From Periplaneta americana (lineage: Eukaryota; Arthropoda; Insecta; Blattodea; Blattidae), in assembly GCF_040183065.1 (NCBI RefSeq), contig NC_091128.1, positions 174,238,244 to 174,302,243 on the forward strand: a stretch of DNA of 64,000 bases, written 5' to 3'. Below are positions 24,701 through 37,334 of this stretch, piece by piece. The first letter of the stretch is position 1. Each line of letters begins with the position of its first letter. A program made the position numbers and the translations under genes. A model generated the notes under the pieces. The model worked only from the letters and a program-made list of their open reading frames with translations. It did not search any database and was not told the DNA's origin.

Positions 24701-27700
24701 GAGAGAATCGAGTGGGTCTCTGCCTGCCAAAGAGCTGGAATTTTGTTATTTATGGCTTAGTTAGGAAGACAAGTCACCATTGCTATTCCCACCCCACTCT
24801 ACCCTTGAGGCCGGCCCATGGATGGGACGAGTGAAGCCTGACCAGGCCAGACGAATTGTGCCTCAGCTGCAACGTTTTAAGTGTAAACTCAAAGCCCGCG
24901 AAAGAACATGAAATGCATTAAGCCAGACCCGGCACGAACGATTCTGGCCTCAGGAACAAATTTTATTGCAAAACAGATCTATATACATCACAAGCCAGAC
25001 CCGGCACCAGCGATCCCGGCCTCAGGAACAAATTTTACTCCAAAACAGGTCTATATACATCAAAGTTTTCGAATGTTTCTACAGCGATATATGCTTCATT
25101 CAAATAACTATTACATTATATAAAAACACAAAATTTGATTTCAGTTAAGCCAAGTGACTGAGGCCCGGCCTCACTTGCCTCAGTCAATCAGCCGCCACTG
25201 ATACAAACAAGACGAATTCGAAACGAGATGGTAGAGCAAGTGGACAGCTTCAAATACTTAGGGTATTGTATAAGTAGTAACATGAGCTGCTGCCAGGAAT
25301 TGAAAAGGAAGATAACAATGGCAAAGGAAGCTTTTAATAGAAAATGGAGCATCTTCTGCGGACTTCTGGAAAAATAACTGAGGAAGAGACTAATGAAGTG
25401 TTTTTGTGTAGTGTGTGGCATTGTATGGAACAGAAATATCGACTTTATGACGGAGTGAAGAGAAACGACTGGAAGCATTTGAAATGTGGATATGGAGAAG
25501 AATGGAGCGTGTGACATGGACGGACAAAATAAGAAATGTAGGTGTGCTAGAAAGAGTGGGTGAAGAAAGAATAGTGTTGAAATTGATCGGAAGAGAAAAA
25601 GGAATTGATTGGGTCACAGACTGAGAAGAAACTGCCTACTGAAGGATGCACTGGAAGGAATGGTGAACGGGAGAAAAGTTCCAAGCAGTAGGAGATATTA
25701 ATGATAGACACCATTAAGATGTATAGATCGTATGCGGAGACTAAGAGGAAGGCAGAAAAGAAAGAAGATTGGAGGATGCTGAGTTTGCAGTGAAAGACCT
25801 GCCCTTGGCCAGAAACCTATGAATGAATAAAAACTACCTATCGAACTCTGAATAACTTTCATGATTACTTTCACTTAACTCTGTACCGTAAACTGGGGTT
25901 ACTTTGAACACAGAGGAAACTTCGAACATTTTTTTTTTCCAGAAAATCATATTTAGGTTTCTACATGCTGCACTTGTTATAGATGAAAGCAAATTATTAT
26001 AAAATCATTCTCATACCAAATTTACCTCCATCTGTAACAAGAGCAGCATGTAGAAACCTAAATACGATTTTCTGAAAAAATGTTCAAAGCTTCCTCTGTG
26101 TTCAAAGTAACCCCAGTTTACGGTAGCACGGAGAATGAAAGAGAGGAGTATCATGTTCTCACCTGTACACCTGGAACTGTCGCGGGTCCACATACAACTT
26201 GGAGTTGCAGGAGAGATCCAGGAACTGGAGCTGCTGCGGCACCAGAGTCGCCAGGTTGACCCTGTCGAGGCAGTTGTGGGCCAGGTCCAGCACCTTGAGG
26301 GACGCCATCTTGGCAAAGCACGGGATGGCCTGCAGGCAGTTGGAGTGCACTCGGAGCACGCGCAGGTGCTGCAGGTGGATGATGTTGTGGGGCAGGCTCT
26401 GCAGCTTGTTCCCCGACAGCACCAGCTCCTCCAGCTCCTTCCACACGGCCATGCAGCTACAAGAATACCATAACCTTGACTTACTGACCGATTTTATTTT
26501 TTGTCAACGATTTAGGACAACAATTCGATTAGTCTGCGTTCTTGTTACACGATTTTGAGGGCTGTTTTTTATTGTAATATTTCGATGACAGGCCAAAGTT
26601 TAAGATCTGAGTTACGGCGGAGGTCGTTTAATAATTGGTGTCGTCTTCCACAAAAAAGGCAAAGAAGTGGTAACTTACAGTGAAGATCCAAAAAACAACT
26701 CTTGGATTAGTAATAGAAGAGGGATATCATCCTCAGAGTGGACCAATGCCATAAAGATGTCCACAAACATCGCAGCAGTACGATCGGTGCCAGGTCGTTC
26801 CTTTCAAGATCAAAACTGTCGTCATCCAGGATGCAGCGAAGTAGAAACCCTTGGGCATGTTTTGGGTTATTACCCTAAAGGAGAACTACTGAGGAACAAT
26901 CGCCACCATAAAGTGAGAAGCTCCATCGCAACCACTCTTTGGAAGGCAAAGTGGGAGGTTTACGAAGAAGTGCACTGCTTGGCTGAGAATGGGTCAACGA
27001 GAAGAGCAGACATTATAGGCATCAATCACAGGAATCAAAGAAACCTCATTCTTGACCCCCACTGTCCGTTTCGAGAAGGATGATCAACAGGCCAACAACG
27101 TTGACAATGAAAAGAAGTCTATTTACAACCCATGCATTCCTCACTTCAGTGAGAGATACAAAATGAATATTAATACATGGGAACTGAAAGGACTTCTTTT
27201 TGGCGCTAGGGGAACTTCATTTAAGTTAACCAAAACCATTCTCCTTTCTCTTAAATTTTCTAATGAGGACATTAACAAAATTTGTCTAATGGTATTGAGA
27301 GATTCATTATCCATTTTACACAATCACTTGTATAATAGTATGTAATATTTTTTTCACTTCATCGCATTACTCTTCAATGTCTTTTCATCTCATGTTTCTC
27401 CGAACTCAAATTGTAATTTATTTTTAAATTTATCATTGTTCTGTATTCTCTCCGCAATCATATTGTATTTTTCATTTAACCTCTGCTTTGTTTTCTGGAT
27501 CCTAGTGGTCAGCCGTAGATTTCGGCCAGATGTCCCAAATTGTGGAAATTTTTGCTTTGGAGTATCATCTTCTCGTTGATGAGAATCCTCAAAAGATCAG
27601 GTTGGGGATAGCATACCTTTTCTTTACTTCCTGTTTGACAATAGAGAGATAAATTATTATCGTTCCATTATGATCGTTCCTAGAAGAAGTATAGTTCAGA

Positions 27701-30700
27701 AAATAAGTTCAGAAGTTAATTAAGAGTGTGATCCTAAAACTCACTCAGTCCATTTGGACACATATAATTTCATAATATATACACTTTTTTAGACCTGTGT
27801 CATATTTTAAGCATCTTTTCTTCCAAAACAACGTGAATTCTTGTCTAAAAGTTTGCGTCATTGTGCATGTTACTTGAAAACTCGCTCAGTCCGTAGACCA
27901 GTGGATGAGAAAACTAATCCAGTCCTTTCATAAAAACGGACTGAACGTGTTTTGGGATCACACACTTCAATTCTTGTTAACCACGAAGAATCGTTTTAGG
28001 GAAATTTAAACCTGCTTTTGACTTTTAATGAAACTGTTATTCTTCGAATAAATGCAATTAGGCACTTCTAAGCATCAAAGAAATATGTAAGATTGCAAGA
28101 GAAGCCTGACATAGGAACATGAGCATATTTTAAATATATTGCAATAGCCCTTGATTAGGGTTGAAAATCATGTGATTTAATCGAAATATAGTCGGCAGCC
28201 GAACGGGCGGTTATAAATGGTTATTGACTCAAGAATTTACGACTATTTTTTTTTTCAAAATGTGGTATGTACGTGAAATCATAAAGTTTATAGTCTGCCA
28301 TTTATTTATTTAAAAAGACCTCCTTTAAGTGATTACCACTGAGATGAAAATGTACAGCTCCAGAAAAAAAAAATGGTCCGCCTGAATTTTTCGAAGTTCC
28401 ATATTCAACGCATTGCGCATGCTCAGAGCTCCAAAGCAGTGGTACACACGAGATCGTTTTGGCAGTTACTGAAGTTCATTTTACTGCGATTGTTGTTGTA
28501 ACCCGAAAAACATTGGTACAAGAGATATCTATTAATTTTGAGTAAGTTTTGATGAAAAGTTATGTTAGGCATGCTTTTAGAGCAAATTTTTAAGTTTAGG
28601 AGCATATTTCATAGTTTTATTGAATCTATTTTAGGCACATAAATGTAAGTTTTAGAGCCTAAAAGTCCGAAGTGTAATAACTAGGGCTAGGATTCTTAAG
28701 TAAATAAATAATTTATTTGCTCTGTAATAGAAACTCGTAATTGTGTTTTAAGTTTCGGACAAGGTCATCCGAGCATATATTCACATAAAAACACATAGTC
28801 TTTTTGAATGTTTTATGTAAATACATATTTTCAAATAGTCAAATCAAGTTTTCAATCAAATAATTGTCGACAAAAGCCCCATTTCAGATTAATCATCATC
28901 CGAATATTCAGTGTATTTACTTAGATGTGACAGTTGGCAACTGTTTCGGAATTGCTTATCTGTGAACCTGTGGAACTGCAGACTGCTCTCTTAGCACAAG
29001 CGAGCACCACTGTGTACTGTAATTAACACACGTAAACACTGATGTGTCATTTAGGAGTGCCTTGGAAGTTACCACAACGCTGATTCAGGAAGCAATTATA
29101 ATTTCATAAACATCAGCTGCATTTGCTTTCGTTTCCAATCATAAACCTGTCTCTAGGGAGTACATATTGTTTCTCAATGGCCAGGGCGCTCTTTTTCTTG
29201 GTACAAGGCAGTGTTCCGCGGTAATCGTCAGTCATTTTTGTGGTGGATAACTTGATGAATCTCACTGTGTACTGTAATTATTCAGCAGTTGACAAGACAG
29301 CATAATTTGTATGTATTTATTTACACTGCAAGTGGGCAAGCACCCGGTGGCAGTGGTATACACAATATAAACAGTACAAAATAAAATTACAATACACTAT
29401 AAAATTATACAATACACAATACAATTATATACACAATACAATTTAACACAATAATTACAATTAATAATAAAACATAAAATAACCTAATTTTACAATACAA
29501 CCTACTATGTATGGGCCCTACATAAGTTTCAACAGCTTTTCACTTTACTCTCATCTCACTCACTGTAGTGGCAGTATGACGCATTTCACTGACACTTCAG
29601 CACACATTTCACTGACACTCTGTAACACATTTCACTGACACTATAGAACACATTTCATTGACGCTGTAAATTATCACTGATCGGAACTATTCACTGCACT
29701 GTAAAACCATAACTTCACTGACTCACCTCGCTTCACTGATACAACAGTTCAAATAAGGCAGATATTTACACACTTATGCATACTTATAAACAGAACTACA
29801 TTTAAGCTAAACATTTCTAGTCTAAGACCCTCTTACACGCTATTTTTAAATAATTTACAATTCAAACCAAGGGAGTAACTCGTCAGGCTAAATAAATACA
29901 TGTCACCTTAAAAAATTAAATGTTAAATGTCACCTTAATTTTAATTTGCACTTTATACACAACTTTTTAAGTTATTCTTGAATCTCCTTAAGGAAGGACA
30001 GCCCTCAAAGACCGCTGTAGGTAGGGGACCGCTGCAGGTGTGTACTGCATGTTGTTTATATTCACATGTAATAGGTCCTTTTTTTGTCACATATTCTTTC
30101 CGATTTTTAGCACATAAAAATCCGAGCCCTAGTAATAATAATAATGAGTCGTACCTCCAGCGGCGGATTTTCAGGGGAGGCAAGGGAAGCCGTGCCTCCC
30201 CTAATATTTTACCAGAACACAATATGGCAGTAATAATTTCAGCTGAATTAAGATCACAGATAAGTTACAGCAAATGACGAACATTTTTCCTTTTATATTA
30301 ATTTTACTATTCACTACGACTAAGATGTACAGTAAGTTACGTAAAGTCGACCACATCCAGTTGGTGATGCCCGCTCCCTATACTGTAGATAGTACAAATA
30401 ATTCGTACTGAAAAATAACAGATAGCGCTGTAACCTGTATAGTCGACATCTAGCAGCCTGCTGTGTCTATGCGAGAGCGGGAGAGAGGAGTCGGCTACAT
30501 GACGCTACTCCCCGGTAACCATGACAACAGCAGTTCAACCAATAAGATAGCTGGTTAGAAGAGTGTTTAAACTTAATAGAACGCGCGAGGGGAGCCGATT
30601 TGGAGACGTCCTACCCACCGCTGACAATTGTAAATACTACTTATAGTCACGGCCGGTTTCGGCTGTATTGGGAAGCTCTCTCTCTTTCTCTCTTCTTGGT

Positions 30701-32803
30701 TTTAGAAAATTGAGTCACGTGTTGTTAGTTTTCTCTCCCTGCGTAAAAGTTTTCATTTATGTTGTTAGATTTTCTCTTGTTTGCGGGTGTTCTTGTTATT
30801 TTATTCTTTTGTGTTACGAGATTTATATGATATATTTACTTATACAATATTTTAAATATATCGAGAGTTTAGAAACAAATGCAGATTTGTCTCTAGCTTC
30901 TAGTAGCAGTTATTCAGTATGTTGTGACCTATTTGATCGGTTTGCGAAGAAAGAGGAACGTCCAGTTAATTTGCTGTAAAATTAGGCTATGTAATAGTAA
31001 TGAGCAAGCCCCGGATTCTTAGGTTCGAATCAATTTTGTTGCTATCTCCTTACTCTCGAAATATTGTTTTTCTTATTCGTTTTATAGTCCACATCTGTGG
31101 AGTAACGGTCAGCGCGTCTGGCCGCGAAACCAGGTGGCCCGGGTTCGATTCCCGGTCGGGGCAAGTTACCGGGTTGAGGTTTTTTCCGGGGTTTTCCCTC
31201 AACCCAATATGAGCAAATGCTGGGTAACTTTCGGTGATGGACCCTGGACTCATTTCACCGGCATTATCACCATCATCTCATTCAGACGCTAAATAACCAA
31301 AGATGTTGATAAAGCGTCGTAAAATAACCTAGTAAAAAAAAATTATTCGTTTTATGTAGCAAAGCGTAACATTCTTAAATTCAATATGACCTAAAAAGAC
31401 ATAATTCGTAGGTTAGGACTTGGAGTGTCCTAAAGAGAGACACTCTTTACCAAGCCGTTGTAATATACGAGTATTAATAGTATGTTGTTTATTTTTATTT
31501 TTTTCCCGTAAAATTATATAAATTCCTAAACACAAGATTTAAAATCCTAAAACATAAATTGGAAAACCTAATTTTAATTTCTTAAAACCTATAAATTCTG
31601 CGCTTGGTAATGAAGTACGTCACAGGCCTTATATTTTTATATTCTCATCATTCACGTCTTGGCCTCCCCAACTTTCAAACCCACCGTCCGCTACTGCGTA
31701 CCTCTCAGGAAGGGTGGTGATGCAATTATACGCGGCGTGCAGGGTCCGGAGGTTGCCCAGTCTGCCCAGGACTTGCAGCGAGTTGTCGGCGAGGCAGTTG
31801 GCCGTGAGGTAGAGCTTCTCCAGCTGGTGAGTCTGGTCGCATCCGGCGGGCAGCTCGCACAGCCGGTTGTTGGACAGGTTCAGCACCCGCAGCCTGCACA
31901 CACGGAACGGGACGAAAATAAACCTGCCTTCAGACAATAGCTTAATATACAGGAACTGCGATGGACAAGAGGAAAATGCAGGAAGTGCTAAAATGTAGTA
32001 GTTTGAAGCTATGAACTCTCTATATCCAGAAACAGAACCAGAACAGCTTCATGTCTTCACAGTTGGCTGACTGCTCAGACAGGAGCATGGTGTAGGTGCT
32101 GGAATCCACTGCAGACTCTTCAGTTTCTGTATTTCGTTGGAGAAATATTAGTTACAGATATGCACCGACACGATTACTATATACAATAAGTTCATTTCAA
32201 ATATATGTCAAATTAACAGCCATTCAAGCAATAGCATCTTTCAGCAGCTCCAGTATCAGCAAAATAAGTGAAATTCGAAATAGGTTAAAGATGTTTAAAG
32301 CATTAAGTAAAATAATCGCCTTGCAATGGATCCCACCTCATGGTGATGTATTTGGCAGTGAATTGGCAAATTGTTTAGCCAAGAAAGGTTACATTATTCT
32401 CCAAAGACTACAGAAAAATTTATCCTTTCATTCAGCAAATATTTTAATAAATAGAACAATAAAAATTTACATTAAACATAAATGGTCTGCTGACAGAATA
32501 AATGAATCATGAACTTTCATAATCAAAACTCCGGTGCCAGAGTCGCTTAGAAAAGAAGCAGTGATCAGGTACCGCGTAATTCCTGGACATAATTGTTTGG
32601 CTGCTTACCTGCACAGAATATATATTTATTCGACTCCAGTTTGTGTTTTGTGTGAAGAGGAACATTCAATTATGAGCGGAGATCACATGACAAAATGCTT
32701 TGAACTTAAAAACTTTCGGTATGAAGCTTTGTCAAAATTGAAAATTGTAGAGGACGCAAGAAGGAGAATGGAGATCATCCAATATTTTGGGCAGTGGACA
32801 ACA

Positions 32804-32845
<42 letters not shown>

Positions 32846-32855
32846 GCTACTACTA

Positions 32856-32888
<33 letters not shown>

Positions 32889-35117
32889 GTGCTGCTGCTA
32901 CTACTGCTACTGCTGCTACTGCTGCTGCTGCTACTGCTGCTGCTGCTGCTGCTAAATAATAGCATTGAAATTGCATCTCCTAGATAAGTCTTAGCGAGTG
33001 TTAGGTAACATGTACAGAGTGATTTATATAGAACTAACACATTTCTTTCTTTCTTTCTTTATTTCAAAACGAATGATGCTAGCCACAATTTGTTATACCT
33101 CAAATGTAGAGTGTCTTTGGGAGATTACAAGTACTAACCTCTATAGCAAATGTTCAAAATTCTTTATTTATTCGGCAGGAAATTCATTTAATGACAAGTT
33201 TTTAACGTCAACTTAAGCAGGACTTTTGATTCCCTGTCACGAGATGCGCAGATGTTTATTCATTATTCATTATTGTTGGCAGCTGTTGTCGACATTTTCT
33301 TTTAGTCACTGAAAATGCAGTACACATTAAATCAACGGCTCTTCCTTGTGAAGCAATACTGGATTACGAATTCAATTACAGCTACTCAAAGGGCATACCA
33401 GAGAGAATGTGATGTTCGTAATCCCCCCAAATAAATACAATACTGGAAGTGGTAAACAAATGGGAAACAACTGGATTTCTGATGAGTGAAAAAGGCGGAC
33501 ATCGTAATCCATAATCGTAAACATCTGCGCATCTGGTGACAGGAAATGAAAACTCCTGCTTAATTTGACATTAAAAACAGGCCATTAAGTGAATTTCCAG
33601 CCGATTAAATAAAGAATTTTCAACATTTGCTATAGAGGTACTCTACATTTCAGGTATAACAAATTGTGGCTAGCATCATTCGTTTTGAAATAAAGAAAGA
33701 AAGAAATATGTTAGTTGTATATAAATCACTCTGTATATACCAGAAATGAGGGCAAGTTGTTCAGCGTTAGAATTGCCGTTACGTAACTCTGACTGTAATC
33801 ATGGAAACAGTGCTACAAGATAGCAGAAATCTTTCACCGACCTGACTGAGGCGGTGAAGAAGTTGTTGGGAAGTGTGGCGAGGCTATTGCTCTGCAGGAA
33901 GAGCTCCTGCAGGGGCACGTGACGGATGACTGCAGGCAGCCTCTGCAGCTGGTTGTAGCTGAGCTGCAGGGTCTGCAGGGAACCCAGCTCGCCGCAGAAC
34001 AGATGCTCCGGCAGGGCCCTCAGCTTGTTGTGACTCGCGAACAAGGACCGCAGCTGTGGGCAGCCCGCCGTCCAGTCCGGAAGCGTCTCCAGTTCGTTGC
34101 TAGGATCATATCCAAACAGCGTTCATTATATTATGCGGGATTTCACACTTTCCGGATGATTGCATGTGATCATTTTTTATTTCAAGCGTGTAGGCCTATA
34201 TAGATTCAGTTTTCATATCTTTCGGAATTGCTTAGAGCGGCGTTTATCAAACTATGGTCCGCGGACCACCTGTGGTCCTCGAGGTCTGCCTTTGTGGTCC
34301 TTAAAAAAAATACAGAAGAAAAAATAAAATTCAAACGAATTGCGTATCACACTATAACTTAAAATCTCAGAGTTTGGAAATGATACATGGCAATCGAATT
34401 TTACTTTTTCTCCCAGTATTGCATTTTATGAAGTTTATTACCCTACCCGTCTATCGACTTCCCACTCTACTCTCAGCAGCAAAAGAGGGATTTAAAGCAC
34501 TATATACGTGGTGTTTCTCGACATCTTTTCTCTGCACATCTGGCGCCGCGCCTGTAACCCAGCCAGGGACCACCCGAATTCATAACAGAGGACCAAAGTA
34601 CCGAACCTTAATTCAATTTTAAAATATAAGTATACTGGCATTAAAATATGCTACGAAAATGATAAATTTGCTTTCGAAGAGAACAAGTGTAAGTTGGTCC
34701 GCGGAACTGTTCTGACTTTAAAAAGTGGTCCCCACTTCAAAAAAGTTTGAGAAACGCTGGCTTACAGGTTTTATTTTGATGCCCTCCGAGTGTTTTCCCC
34801 AGCCGTGGGACTGAAGCCGGATGGTCTATGGCGAGTCCTCGGCATCAAACCCTTTGATTTGATTACCTGGTTGGGTTTTCCGAGGTTTTTCCCAACCTAA
34901 AGGCAAATGCCGGGTAATCTTTTGGCGAATCCTCGGACCTCACCCCATCTCATTACATCTCGCCAAAATATTGTAAAAATTACACGAAGAGAAAAGTATT
35001 TGGAGTTAAAGCCTGCAGAAACATGTATGCAGCTTATAGATCAAAATTTGTTTAAAAATTGAAGTCTGCAAAACATATATGCAGCTTAAAATTGAGACAT
35101 CATGAAGGTTTAACTGT

Positions 35118-35174
<57 letters not shown>

Positions 35175-37291
35175 GACTGTTCATAAGTCAAATTTTACTT
35201 GTTTTTCTTATCATTGTACTTTTACATTCTCACGTCATGTACCTTAACACATTTCGATGTCACTTGTCCATCCACGTCTTTATATGAAAAGCTTAATATC
35301 ACGCAAGTCTGACCTGAAGATGCTATTATAATAGCGAAAGCGCTAGTCTAAGATACGTTCATGTAACCTATGTAATATTTTGTATTTTGAATAGACAGTT
35401 ATTGAAGGACTTTTGATATTTATTTCTTCAAATCAGAGTACAGCGTCGTAAGTTACCCAGCATTTGTTCTTATTGAGTTGAGGAAAAACCTCAACCAGGT
35501 AACTTGTCTCAACCAGGATTTGAGCCCGGGTCAGGCAGGCTAACCGTTATTCCACAGCGGTGGACTTAACCGGAGTTGAATAAATGACTACAGTATGTTT
35601 ATATTAAATAAAGAACAAGTAATCCCGCGAAACCTACAGCAGATAACTGCGAAGAATTTTTTTTCGATATCTGTGATATAGTAGGCTATACACTATAAAT
35701 TATGTTTTATCTAACGACGCTCGCAACTGCAGAGGTTATATCAACATCGCCGGTGTGCCGGAATTTTGTTCGGCAGGAGTTCTTTTACATCAGTATATCA
35801 ACTGACATGAGCCTGTCGCATTTAAGCACACTTAAATGCCATCGCCTGGACCGGGATCGAACCCGCAACCTCGGGCAAAAATGCCCAGCACTCTTCCAAC
35901 TGCGCCACTCAGACCGACTGTCTAAAAAGTATCCGACCTTTAGCCAGAAAAAATATTTCAAATACCTGACGGGGTTGGGACCCTAATCCCCTTCAAAGTA
36001 GGCCCCTTGTGCTTGCACACACTTAGCCCACCGATCCTTCCACTGCCGGAAACACCTCTGGAAGTCTTCTTTTGGAATGGTGTTCAGCTCCGTCGTCGCG
36101 TTCCGCATTATCTCTTCTCTACTCTCAAAACGGGATCATTTCAGTGGTGTCTTCAATTTTGGAAACAACCAGAAGTCGCAAGGAGCCAGGTCTGGAGAGT
36201 AGGGAGGTTGGCGAACGGTTGTAATTCCATGTTTGGCCAAGAAAGTGTGGCTCAATTGGGATGAATGTGCGGGGGCGTTGTCGTGATGCAAGTGCCAGTT
36301 GTTCGCCGTCCACATGTCTGGTCTTTTGCGCCGAACTGCATCACGGAGTCGCCGGAGAACATCGTGATAGTACTCCTTTGTCACCGTTTGTCCTTCCGGT
36401 GCGTATTCGTGATGCACAATTCCACGGACGTCAAAGAAAACAGTCAGCATCGCCTTGATTTTGCTTCGCACCTGCCGCGCTTTCTTCGGCCTTGGAGACT
36501 CGGGATGCTTCCATTGCGACGACTGTCTTTTTATTTCTGGGTCGTACCCGTACACCCATGACTCATCTCCAGTTATCACGGTGTTCAGAAACCCAGGATC
36601 AGTGTTGGCGGTGTCCAGAAGGTCCTGTGCAATGTCACGACGGAGGTCTTTTTGTTCCGGGGACAACAACTTGGGCACGAATTTCGCAGCCACTCGGTTC
36701 ATGTTCAAATCATCACGCAAGATTGCATGTGCAGAATCTTTACTCACTCCAACCTCTTCGGCAATCTCCCGCACGGTCAAACGACGATCTGCCATCACCA
36801 AATTTCGCACCCTCTCAACAACAGCTGCACTCCGAGCAGTTTGGGGCCTGCCACAACGCTGCTCACTCTCCGCTGATGTGCGGCCATCTTTGAATCGGTT
36901 GAACCACTCCTTAATTTGTGTTACACCCATCGCATCTTCCCCAAACACCTGCTGAATCTTACGAATTGTTTGACTTTGAGAATCAGCAAGCTTTTGACAA
37001 AATTTGATGCAGTATCTTTGCTCAATTCGTTCAGTCATCTTGCGAGAAAACTAAATCCGACAAACACTTAGAACAGAACCTTACTTGGCGACCACCAGCC
37101 AGTGACTGGCACAAGCGAATGCGGTGAAAAAATTCAAGCATGCGCATTACGTTTCCTCCTTCCACCGTGCACAGTGGCGCCGCCTTAGAATCACTACTTT
37201 GCGCGGGAAAATTTAAGGTCGGATACTTTCTAGACAGGCCTCGTAGTTAATTGTCAAATTACAAACAATAAAATATAAGGAGAAGCAAACT

Positions 37292-37334
<43 letters not shown>

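Noticed and set aside
31659..31940. Plus-strand frames over the LRR exons (also 26135-26558, 33919-34203)
   Set aside because: Antisense shadows of PHLPP exons, rich in Leu/Gln/Val from LRR codons.
32534..33040. Thr/Ala, Leu, Ser and Val homopolymer frames
   Set aside because: Translations of the ACT/GCT triplet repeat in different frames.
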